From Saturnia japonica (lineage: Eukaryota > Arthropoda > Insecta > Lepidoptera > Saturniidae), in contig CM065310.1 in assembly GCA_033032175.1 (NCBI GenBank), positions 1,612,001 to 1,676,000 of the forward strand: DNA of 64,000 bases. The letters are read 5' to 3'. Shown here piece after piece: positions 12,721-22,765 of the stretch. A model generated the notes under the pieces. It was not told the DNA's origin. It saw only the letters and a list, made by a program, of their open reading frames with translations, and did no database searches. A program made the position numbers and the translations under genes. Positions within the stretch are counted from its first letter, which is position 1. Each line of letters begins with the position of its first letter.

Positions 12721-13248
12721 TGGCAGTCTATGTATGTTTGTATTTAAGAATGTTTCACTGTAGCGCCTAAATTACTCATCCGATTTTGGCAGTCTATGTA
12801 TGTTTGTATTTAAGAATGTTTCACTGTAGCGCCTAAATTACTCATCCGATTTTGGCAGTCTATGTATGTTTGTATTTAAGAATGTTTCACTGTAGCGCCT
12901 AAATTACTCATCCGATTTTGGCAGTCTATGTATGTTTGTATTTAAGAATGTTTCACTGTAGCGCCTAAACTACTCATCCGATTTTGGCAGTCTATGTATG
13001 TTTGTATTTAAGAATGTTTCACTGTAGCGCCTAAACTACTCATCCGATTTTGGCAGTCTATGTATGTTTGTATTTAAGAATGTTTCACTGTAGCGCCTAA
13101 ACTACTCATCCGATTTTGGCAGTCTATGTATGTTTGTATTTAAGAATGTTTCACTGTAGCGCCTAAACTACTCATCCGATTTTGGCAGTCTATGTATGTT
13201 TGTATTTAAGAATGTTTCACTGTAGCGCCTAAATTACTCATCCGATTT
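12721..13248 (+). repeat. 66-bp minisatellite, 8 tandem copies
   Basis: Eight units start at 12721, 12787, 12853, 12919, 12985, 13051, 13117 and 13183. Each begins 'tggcagtctatgtatgtttg' and ends 'actcatccgatttt'. By eye the only variable position is in 'cctaaaTtact' versus 'cctaaaCtact' (T,T,T,C,C,C,C,T along the array). The unit is a piece of an older LINE-tail-like repeat, whose single-copy continuation ('gatgaattagatgtc') follows the last unit. No reading frame is maintained. Confidence 0.95.
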
Positions 13249-13306
13249 TGATGAATTAGATGTCATTCGATTCCTTATTAAGGTCCGGGTGATATAGGCT
13301 ACATTT

Positions 13307-14081
13307 ACAGCTTCTTATGTTCCCGACCCCAACGCCTGCCGGAGAAAACGCCGGCCGCGTAATATATTCACTGACCCGCCCGACCAAACCGAAAAAGCTA
13401 ACGCGTTCTACGCCGACACCGTCTCTCCAAACAGAGCGTGCCACCGCCCACGCCCGCGTAACCACCGTTCTCTCCGCAGAGGACGGGCGGTCAACTTCGC
13501 TCCCGCACACCCGTCACGTCCACCCTCTCTAGCGGCAACCCAAGCCTAGGTCCGTTCCTCGGTGTGAAGCCCTTGGGTCAGGCAGCCGCCCGCGCGATAC
13601 AAAGTGACACTATACGTGCAACACTTAGTTACCCACACACAACATTACACACGTATGAACACACACACGTGCACACCACACAGGTACATAGGTTCTGTAA
13701 GGGACCTTTTTTTTTTCTTTTTTTTGCGCTAGTTAGTGTAGAAAAACCATTCCGATTAACAAATACACATACGCATGGTCCACTCCTTCCTCCCAGGAGG
13801 AGGGGAACGTGCATATGAGTATATATTAGTTAGCTCGAATTCTCATAAGATTAGGGAATTAGCTAGATCGCGACTTTTTCGCATTCGCGACGACCGCCCG
13901 AGCCGAGGTTCGGCCACTCTGGCACCCTCGTGCGGGTCGTCACAAACTTTCGCGGCTGAGTGCCCTAAGCGCTCGCCCCCAAGTCCGGTGAAGCTGTAAA
14001 AGCCGCAGCGGCTCTGTTTGACGATAGGGCCCCTAAGGCTAACAGTGTAGTCAGTTCTAAAAAAAAAAAAAAAAAAAAAAA
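13307..14081 (+). mobile_element. 5'-truncated Jockey-type LINE, copy 1
   Basis: This 775-bp insertion is flanked by the direct repeat 'aggctacattt' (13296-13306 and 14082-14092) and ends in a run of about 23 A. It matches the 3' 0.8 kb of the minus-strand copy at 20968-22597 almost base for base: the first 370 bp or so show no difference by eye. The main differences are a stretch of about 22 bp near 13740 missing from copy 2 and a one-base difference near 13840. It contains only the last codons of the reverse-transcriptase ORF plus the 3' UTR. Its 13256-13999 reading frames are not host genes. Confidence 0.92.
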
Positions 14082-14279
14082 AGGCTACATTTTATACAAA
14101 TAAAATTAATATGTCGGTGGTTAGATCAAAAATAGTAGGTAAGAATCTCTGGGTTTTCTTTCGCTGTTGTATCGAGTTGAATCTCAAATAAAAAAAAGAC
14201 AATTGTGAGTCCATAAATAGAGTATAATATTAAATATATATAAAAAAATACCAAGCGATAAAAAATAATTTTATACAAT

Positions 14280-14950
14280 ACTAGCTGACCCGCGCAACTT
14301 CGTCTGCGTCATATGAGAGGGAGAGAGAAAGGCTTAGAGCGTGCGGGTTGTAGGCACTGTATTATAGGCGCAGTCCGCCTCCCATATCATTACGCATAAT
14401 AAAAATGCACGCGCGGTCCTTGGTCATTATTTTGCTGTGGAGTTATTTTAAAACTGTGATATCTCCTAAGATATTCATCTAAATTAATTACTGTAAAGGG
14501 CAATTTTGTCCAAACTTAAATACTTGTAATGAATAACGTATTTATTTCACTAAAGATTAATACCATGTTTATAAAAACACCTTCGCAAATAATTCATTAT
14601 TATAGAACAAATTTTATTACCATAAAAAAGGCTCTTTGAGTGAACCATACTACCGCGGACATTTTTTTAGAACTTTTTAAAAGTAACAATTTCATCATGG
14701 TTGTTACGTAACTTCCACCATTTACGCAGCGCACGCAGTGGAATCTGTCAAAAGGAATAAATTTCCCCCGTTTTTGCAACATTTTTCATTGATTCTCCGC
14801 TCTTATTGATCGTAGCGTGATGTAATATACCCTTCCTCGATAAATGGGCTATCTAACACGAAAATATTTTTTCCATTCGAACCAGTAGCTCCTGAGATTA
14901 ACGCGTTCAACCAAACAAACCAAGTCTTCAGCTTTATAATATCAATATAG
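14280..14950 (+). repeat. old LINE 3'-end-like repeat, family F (copy 1)
   Basis: It begins 'ctagctgacccgcgcaacttcg' and includes 'gttattttaaaactgtgatatctc', 'gtaaagggcaattttg' and 'actaccgcggacattttttt', ending 'gagattaacgcgttcaacc'. The reverse complement of 20770-20967 plus 22598-22712 matches its first half; that second copy is split by the Jockey insertion. Confidence 0.7.
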
Positions 14951-15640
14951 ATTTCAATTTTGATTAATACTACTAGTGCTATCTATCGGCAATTCTAAAC
15001 ATCAATTATAATTACAGTTTTTTTTACATTCAAGTCTTGTTTTAAAAAAAATATGGAAAACTCTTTTACAAGCTAAAAATATACGATAAAAACCTTACAG
15101 GTTTTACTCGTGTAACTAAAGCATTGTGTGGCTGAATAAGTAAATACGTTTTTCTTTACACACAAAATTTTGGTCCTGTTTCAATTAACTAATGAAAGTT
15201 TAAATATAAACCACAAATGCTTTTTATATTATAATTTATACGATAAAATATTTTACATCCCTTAGAGCTTTTAAGACCCATCGGTTTATTCTACAGAGGA
15301 CTTGATATAAAGTTTGTAAGCTTTTAAATACACGAACGGCCTTTGCATAAAGCTTTATAAATCCTATCTCGACCGCCTCGTAGCTTTATGGTTAAACTAT
15401 TTGAACTTTTTACAGATTATTAAAACAATTAAATATAACCGATGTTAACTCTTCAATGTTTGAACCCTTGAACTATATCGAAAAAGATACAAGTGTTTCT
15501 TTTTTTTTTTAATAAAGTTTTAAAATTCCTAATTGATTTTTATTAAATTCGCAATATCTGAATCAGTTAACGCGCGATGGTCGGGACAACGCGTGCTGGC
15601 CACCGTGAAAAAAGAAGAAATATTATTTTTAAGAATATTG
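14951..15640. other. no feature recognised
   Basis: AT-rich sequence without an exon or terminal repeats. Confidence 0.35.
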
Positions 15641-15905
15641 AAGGGTTTTTGGAGGTATCGTGAAGTGACATGTTGTGGTTTTTATTTATAATTCATTAAC
15701 TTAGGTATTATATAATATTGGTGCTGTTTTGCGTGATATACTTTGTTTATTGTGCTTAAGTGAAGTTGATTGAAAATATAAACTGAAAGCATGCATTTTG
15801 AAATGTCACAACAACCCCCTAGATCGTTTTAACAAAAAAGCCACCATCTTGTTAGACGCCACTATAAAAACAAAACATTGACATTTATAATTCAAATTCA
15901 AATGT
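15638..15905 (+). repeat. SINE-like family C, copy 2
   Basis: It shows the family order 'gtgaagtgacatgttgtgg', 'gcgtgatatac', 'gctTaagtgaagttgatt', 'gccaccatcttgttag', then the 'gacgccact' tail type. It is more divergent than the copies at 28-31 kb. Confidence 0.65.
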
Positions 15906-16234
15906 ATTACAATAAAATTATTGTACTATCATAGTGTTCAGAGGTATAAAATCATTAAACCGTATCGGAAGTACCTGCTAGAGATCTGCGGGAAGTAGGT
16001 ATCATTATATTCACTAACAGAACCCTTTCCCCAAACATAAAGAAAAAATGGTGATCATGAATTTAATGGTTAAATACATTGATAACTACACCGAAATACA
16101 CTAATAATTGTTTAAATTTCAAACGGTTGTATACCCGATAAATGATACAAAGGCACAGAATTGAGTATATAATTATTTGGGAGAAGTTTGAAAAGTTTAT
16201 ATATTTTTGCTTCTTCCGTCCAAATCAGCAACAA

Positions 16235-16345
16235 TAGATAGATTTAAGCGACGAAGGCTCAGTGGTATCATGTTCGGACACCGCTTTGATCGTCCTAGTA
16301 TCGAATCCCACAATAAACACGAGCTTTCCGTAAAGGGCAACCCAT
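16235..16345 (+). repeat. degenerate tRNA-like SINE fragment, target of the RTE insertion
   Basis: The 'ggctcagtggtatcatgttcgg' and 'agtatcgaatccc' segments resemble A and B boxes of a tRNA-derived SINE. The RTE element inserted immediately downstream, duplicating 'taaagggcaacccat' at 16331-16345. Confidence 0.4.
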
Positions 16346-18912
16346 CATCATCATCATCATCATTTCAGCCGCAGGACGTCCACTGCTGAACATAGACCTC
16401 CCCCATAGATCTCCAGAGCGACCGATCTTGTGCGGCCTGCACCCAACGGCTCCCAGCGACCTTTATTATGTCGTCTTTCCATTTAGTGGGGGGCCGTCCT
16501 ACGCTGCGCTTTCCGGTGCGTGGTCTCCACTCGAGAACCTTTCTGCCCCAACGGCCGTCAGTTCTCCGAACTATGTGCCCCGCCCACTGCCACTTCAACT
16601 TGCTAATCCTTTTGGCTATGTCGGTTACCTTAGTTTGTCTACGGATCTCCTCATTTCTGATTCGATCTCGTAGAGAAACACCAGGCATAGCCCTCTTCCA
16701 TAGCTCGCTGAGCGACCTTAAGCTTTCTTATGAGGCCCACAGTGAGCGACCACGTCTCTGTGCCGTATGTCATCACTGGCAACACACACTGGTCACAGAC
16801 TTTCTTCTTGAGGCACTGAGGTATTTTAGACGAGAAGACGTCGCGCAGTTTCCTTTCCCGAACGCTGCCCAGCCGAATTGGATTCGTCGACTGACCTCTT
16901 TTTCAAAGTTGGACCTACCTAACTGGACTGTCTGTCCCAGGTAGGCATATTCTTCAGCAACTTCTAGACAAGAGTTCCCAACTGATACTGGGGTGGGCAC
17001 CACATAGACATTTGACATGATTTTCGTCTTGTCCATATTCATTTTAAGGCCCACCTGTTAAGAAACTTTGTCGAGGCCATCGAGCATTGTGCCAAGATCT
17101 TCCAGCGATTCTGCCATGACCACGATGCCGTCAGCAAATCGAAGGTGAGTGATGTACTCGCCATTGACATTGATACCGAGTCCTTGCCATTCCAGGACCT
17201 TGAAGGCGTCCTCTAGAGCGGCGGTAAACAGTTTCGGAGATATTACGTCTCCCTGTCTAACGCCTCTTCTCAAAGGAATTGCTTTCGTGCACTGCTCCTG
17301 TACTCGGACCGACATGGTGGCGTTGTTGTACAAGCACTTCAACACTTCGATATATCGATAGTCAATACGGCATCGCTGGAGAGACTGCAACACTGCCCAG
17401 GTTTCGACCGAATTAAAGGCTTTTTCGTAGTCCACGAACGCTAAGCATAAAGGCAGATTATACTCCTCAGTCTTCTGTATAATATGCCGCAGCGTATAGA
17501 TGTGGTCCACGGTGCTAAAGCCTTTTCGGAAACCGGCTTGTTCGGGAGGCTGGAAGTCATCAAACTTGTGCTCGAGACGATTCGTGATGACCCTCGAAAA
17601 CAGCTTATAAACATGGCTCAGCAACGAGATGGACCGATAGTTCTTCAATAAGGTTTTATCACCTTTCTTGAAGAACAGGACCACCACGCTGCCGCCCCAC
17701 GTTTCCGGCGTTTTACCCTCGAGTATAACGGAATTAAAGAGCTTCTGCAGGACCTTAAGTACCGGTGTTCCACCCGCTTTAAGAAGCTCTGATGTAATTC
17801 CGTCATCACCCGGCGCCTTGTTGTTCTTAAGCTGCTTAAGGGCCATCCTAATCTCGTACAGGGTGATGTCGGGGATATCTTCGGTATAGTGTCGGGTCAG
17901 CCCGGCTCTCGGATCTTTAGCCGGGCTGGTAACAGGCTTAGTTGACGAGGTATATAACTGCCCATAGAACCTTTCGATCTCCCTTAATACCTCTGGCTTG
18001 GTGGACGCTACGCAGCCATCATCCATTTTCAGCTTTGTCAACTGGCTCTGCCCAATAGATGCATTCCTTGCGAACACTTTGGAGCCTTTATTCCGCTCTA
18101 TCGTCTCTTTAATACTTTTGGTATTGTAAGACCGGACATCGTGTCGCAAAGATTTATGAATAGATCTATTGAGCTGCCTATAGGACTTAGCGTCATCGGA
18201 AGACTGCAGTGCCATACCACGCCGATCCGCCATGAGTTTTCGGGTTTGATCTGATATCTTTTGAGTCCTATTGCTACGGTGAGTTTTAAAGAACTTGGAC
18301 CCAACCGCATGGACAGTTTCTACCAGCCTATTACTAATATCATCTATGGAGACGCAACTATCTAGGCAATCGAATTGGTTTTTCAATTCGAGTTGAAAGC
18401 TCTCAGGGTTTTGGAGTTGAGCATTACAGGGTCGGAGCGTAGACTTCATCAGGCGAGACCTTTCTATTTTTAGATTGATATTCAATGTGCCTCTAACCAT
18501 TCGGTGATCACTGCCGGTTTTCACTCTGTGGATCACAGTGACATCATTGAATATTTGTCTCTTCGTGGTCATGATGAAGTCTATCTCATTTTTCGTGGAA
18601 CCATCGGGGCTCATCCAGGTCTATTTCCTATGAGGTGGCTTCTAGAAGAAAGAGTTCATCATAAAGAGTCCCTCTTTCTCCATAAAATCGGCCAACCTCT
18701 GGCCCCTAGGGTTCCGTTGCCCATAACCAAATTGCCCCACTCCCAACTCTTCACCATCTGTTTTACCCAGCTTTGCGTTAAAGTCTCCCATTACAACAGT
18801 GAAGTGGGTTTTCGAGGTATGTATGGCCCTACTAATGTCTTCATACAAAACCTCCACTTCATCATCAGGGTGTGCCGAGGTCGGTGCGTAAACCTGTATG
18901 ACCTTCAACGAA
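16346..18912 (-). mobile_element. RTE-clade LINE, 3' four-fifths (endonuclease C-part, reverse transcriptase)
   Basis: Minus-strand ORF2 remnant of an RTE non-LTR retrotransposon. From about 18908 downward it shows IQVYAPTSAHPDDE and GDFNAKLG of the apurinic-type endonuclease, then SDHRMVRG. Reverse-transcriptase blocks follow: LKNNKAPGDDGI, AGFRKGFSTVDHIYTLR, FVDYEKAFNSVE, RGVRQGDVISPKLF and RFADGIVVMAE. The catalytic FADD is FADG here. The C-terminal region has LKWQWAGHIVRRTDGRWG and GRPPTKWKDD. The 3' end is an (ATG)n microsatellite at 16346-16363. Three in-frame stops are seen (about 18644, 18623 and 17060) and frameshifts near 16840 and 16700, so it is dead but young-looking. The 15-bp target-site duplication is shared with 19545-19559. 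Confidence 0.92.
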
Positions 18913-19544
18913 TGCCGTGGTGGTTCCGGCTTAGAATTGACCCCTCCATCTCTACCCGTGGATGTCGTAAGAGGCGGCTAAGGGGGGAAAAAAGCTAGGG
19001 GATGGGCAGCAGCATCCCCCACTTAAACAACAAAAAGCAATATCTGCGCTCGCCAACCCACTTGCTCAGCGTGGCGAGTATGGGCAAATCCCCCCTATGA
19101 AAATGACAAGAATAACCAGGCCCCCAGTCCTCAGCGGCCCCGCTATTCCTAATTTCGGTAGCGGCTATGGTAACGGCGGGGCAGGGGATGCTAAGAATCC
19201 CCGGAAGAGTTCCAGCTACCGAACCCCACGACAACTGGCCCAGCCAACATATAATAATCGCACTTTGAGGACTGACGAGAAGATTATCGAGCTGGAAGAG
19301 GAAATAGACAAGTTACGCTGGGATCTTATAGGATTATCAGAAGTCCGAAGAGAGGGTGAGGACACGATAATCATGAAATCCGGTAACTTGTTCTATTACA
19401 GGGAAGGCGACCAACAGTCCCTTGGTGGTGTCAGGTTTATCGTCCGGAAGTCTCTCATTAACAACATCGTGACCATCGACAGTGTGTCGAGCAGGGTAGC
19501 GGACCTGATACTCAGAATATCCAAAAGATATTCGTTGAAGGTCA
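18913..19544 (+). mobile_element. RTE LINE 5' segment, inverted relative to the rest
   Basis: This is the 5' end of the same RTE insertion in the opposite orientation. It starts at the characteristic element 5' end ('tgccgtggtggttccggc', then 'ggatgtcgtaagaggcggct'). It then encodes the start of the endonuclease domain: ELEEEIDKLRWDLIGLSEVR, SGNLFYYREG and SRVADLILRISKRYSLKVI. It stops exactly where the minus-strand part begins: 'ttcgttgaaggtca' occurs at both 19531-19544 and, reversed, at 18912-18899. The second copy of the target-site duplication 'taaagggcaacccat' follows at 19545-19559. Confidence 0.88.
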
Positions 19545-19559
19545 TAAAGGGCAACCCAT

Positions 19560-20769
19560 AGTGATAAAGAAAGAAAAAAAAAAGAAAATTTATTTATTGT
19601 CACAAGATACAGACACAAAAAACATGACAAAAAAAACAAACGTAATAAAACATAAAATATTAAATATAAACAAAATGAAGAAAAATAACACGATGCAACA
19701 AAAAAAATTGGAATCAACTTTTTCTCGCATGTGAGGAAAATCACCAAACGACGATGTTTTTCAGCCAAACCTTCAGATTTAACTGGTAATAATTAGAAAA
19801 TTTTCATAGAGATTTCGTGCTCAATTTTAATTAACATCTGCTTTCTTATGGTAGCAACCACAAAACATAACAAAAAAAGTATTATAGGTAAATTACGGTT
19901 TGCCAAGAATGAAATTAAATTAAAATAAATAATAATCAATTTTTGCCTTTCTAAGGTTATTATTTTTTTAGGCACAGTATAGTGATAGATATAATATGTA
20001 ATAATTTAATTTTGGCCATTGTATAAACTCGAAGACAATCATTCTTCAGTTCGCGTCAGAGCTAACACACGCCATCTTTGATGAAGTAAAATTTAAAGGA
20101 CGCGTTCCCGTTGAACAATTCGGTAATGCATGTGACAGAGAAGAAAGATATGATCTAGAGAGAAGGAGAAAGATAACTATACATTTTTTAATCATCATAT
20201 ACAGTTAAGGCTATCCGGCTCTAGCTTCTTATGAAGTTTCACGTGTAGGTAGGGTACGTGTAGTACGGTGCTTGCTGGCTGCAATATATTTTTTTTTAAT
20301 AAATTTCGTATTTAATCGTCGGTACATACCGAATACGTAAATAGAACAGGATAAAACCAACCATAAAATATGATACCACGGTCTAGAAATTTCCTACGGA
20401 ACATTGAACGAATAAGTGAACTAGCAAAGTAAACTTTCTAACCCGTGGAAATTCGCTAAAATGTTCCACACAGAATCTGTTCGGTACACACGAATTACGA
20501 GATGTGGCGTGCTGGAGCATTAATTCTGTTAGAAAATTTTGCGCTCGCTCGGATTTGACTAATTGGATTAGTATTCTCTTTTCATATTCCGGTCTGACGA
20601 AGACTGTCGTCCAGCTAAAAGCATAGAGGTCGCCGATTTGATTACAGTTAAGACCAATGATTTGGATATATTTACTAGATAAGTAATTTGTACACTATAA
20701 AACTCTGTAATAATGTCGGACGGTACATCTGAAGAGCGGACACTCTATACTAATTCTGTTTGTTTATGG
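19560..20769. other. AT-rich stretch, no gene recognised
   Basis: Follows the RTE insertion. The 143-codon minus-strand frame at 19337-19768 straddles the RTE and a T-rich tract and is spurious. No splice-flanked exon is visible. Confidence 0.35.
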
Positions 20770-20964
20770 CATTAATCTCTGGAACTTCGGTATTAATCTT
20801 TATCGAAATAAATACGTTATTAATCATAAATATTTACTTTTGAACAAAATTGCCCTTTACAGTAACAGATATAAATGAATAGAGATATCACAGTTTTAAA
20901 ATAACTCCGCAGCAAAATAATAATCAAGTACCGCGAGCGCAATTTATTGTGCAGAATAATACGG

Positions 20965-20967
<3 letters not shown>
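20770..20967 (-). repeat. old LINE 3'-end-like repeat, family F (copy 2, interrupted)
   Basis: The reverse complement matches 14330-14600. The element continues at 22598-22712 on the other side of the Jockey insertion, where 'cagacgaagtttcgcgggtcagctag' is the reverse complement of the family start, preceded by a (TC)n run. Confidence 0.7.
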
Positions 20968-21056
<89 letters not shown>

Positions 21057-22597
21057 CTGACTACACTGTTAGCCTTAGGGGCCTATCGTCAAACAGAGCC
21101 GCTGCGGCTTTTACAGCTTCACCGGACTTGGGGGCGAGCGCTTAGGGCACTCAGCCGCGAAAGTTTGTGACGACCCGCACGAGGGTGCCAGAGTGGCCGA
21201 ACCTCGGCTCGGGCGGTCGTCGCGAATGCGAAAAAGTCGCGATCTAGCTAATTCCCTAATCTTATGAAATTCGAGCTAACTAATATATACTCATATGCAC
21301 GTTCCCCTCCTCCTGGGAGGAAGGAGTGGACCATGCGTATGTGTATAGTCTAACTAGCGCAAAAAAAGAAAAAAAAAAGGTCCCTTACAGAACCTATGTA
21401 CCTGTGTGGTGTGCACGTGTGTGTGTTCATACGTGTGTAATGTTGTGTGTGGGTAACTAAGTGTTGCACGTATAGTGTCACTTTGTATCGCGCGGGCGGC
21501 TGCCTGACCCAAGGGCTTCACACCGAGGAACGGACCTAGGCTTGGGTTGCCGCTAGAGAGGGTGGACGTGACGGGTGTGCGGGAGCGAAGTTGACCGCCC
21601 GTCCTCTGCGGAGAGAACGGTGGTTACGCGGGCGTGGGCGGTGGCACGCTCTGTTTGGAGAGACGGTGTCGGCGTAGAACGCGTTAGCTTTTTCGGTTTG
21701 GTCGGGCGGGTCAGTGAATATATTACGCGGCCGGCGTTTTCTCCGGCAGGCGTTGGGGTCGGGAACATAAGAAGCTGCCGCTTTTATTAAGGGGTTCGCG
21801 TGGTTCGACGCGGTGTCGAAATACGAGCGAGAAAGGTGTTTGGCGTATGCATGTATCGAGGGAAGGTCCATATCTCTATGGAGATCCTCCATACGAACAA
21901 ACCAGGGGGCACCGGTAAGGCGGTGAAGAAACTTGTTCTGGATGGCTTGTAAGCGTTCCCAGTTATAACTTGGCATATGTGCGAACGCAACGCAGCTATA
22001 TGTCATGATCGGACGGATACACATCTTGTAGAGCGTAAGCTTGTGTCTCGTGGACATTTTGCTTGCAGCACATAACAGAGGATGCAGTCGGGCGAGGGTC
22101 CAGGAGGCCCTTTTCCTAACCAGATTGATGTGGCGTATAAAGGAGAGTCTACTGTCTAGGGTTACACCTAGATATTTGGTCGCCTTTTCCCAGGGGATCG
22201 GATTACCGAAGAGTTCAAGGGGATTGTCCTTGAGTTTTTGCGGTATCTGTGTGGCGGTTTGGTCGAAGAGCACCGCTGCGCTCTTCGTGGGGTTTATGGC
22301 TATTCGCCAGTCGTTAAACCACTTCCCGAGAGTGGTCACGGCTCTTTGGATTCTACATTTGAGGTTTCTCGTTTGCCTTTGAGAGGAGTATATGACTGTA
22401 TCGTCAGCGTATAAGCCTACTTCAACTTTCTCTTCAAGTTTTGGTAGGTCACTGACGTACAGATTGAAGAGGCTAGGTGCCAGAATGGAACCTTGGGGGA
22501 CGCCTGAGCGTATGGGATGGGGTGTGGATAGTTCACCTTCCACTCTGTAGCGAAAGGTGCGGTCTTTGAGGTAATCGCGGATAATTTTAACTAATCT
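20968..22597 (-). mobile_element. 5'-truncated Jockey-type LINE with reverse-transcriptase ORF, copy 2
   Basis: Minus-strand insertion of 1,630 bp flanked by the direct repeat 'ataatacgggag' (20956-20967 and 22598-22609). It begins with a run of more than 80 T (its poly-A tail) at 20970-21052. The ORF is open from the truncated 5' edge to a stop at 21536, with an ATG-initiated stretch of 335 codons from 22543. It carries RT motifs SGVPQGSILAPSLFNLYVSDL and the catalytic GLYADDTVIYS, then KYLGVTLDSRLSF and the C-terminal HRLTGAPWFVR region. Upstream RT blocks and the endonuclease are lost, so it cannot be autonomous. The intact frame, long poly-A and near identity with 13307-14081 imply recent insertion. 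Confidence 0.93.
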
Positions 22598-22712
22598 ATA
22601 ATACGGGAGGCGGGCGGCACCTAATAATACAGTGCCTACGACCTACTCTCTCTAACCCTCTCTCTCTCTCTCTCTCTTACATGATGCAGACGAAGTTTCG
22701 CGGGTCAGCTAG
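22598..22712 (-). repeat. family F repeat, portion separated by the Jockey insertion
   Basis: Continuation of the block at 20770-20967. It contains the element start in reverse complement and a (TC)10-type microsatellite at about 22656-22677. Confidence 0.65.
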
Positions 22713-22765
22713 TATTTCATAAATATTGATTGGTACAAAATCTACCAAATAATGTGACATATATA

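Noticed and set aside
12721..13248. CRISPR-like regular array
   Set aside because: Units are contiguous with no spacers and the genome is animal; it is a minisatellite.
13256..13999. Several overlapping reading frames on both strands with Arg/Pro/Thr-rich products
   Set aside because: They are the GC-rich end and 3' UTR of a Jockey LINE; the same frames recur at 21553-21790.
16428..16944. 81- and 158-codon plus-strand frames
   Set aside because: Antisense shadows of the RTE reverse transcriptase C-terminus on the minus strand.
20949..21170. Frame encoding a run of Phe residues
   Set aside because: It is a translation of the LINE poly-A tail read on the opposite strand.
22041..22382. 113-codon plus-strand frame
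   Set aside because: Antisense shadow of the Jockey reverse transcriptase.
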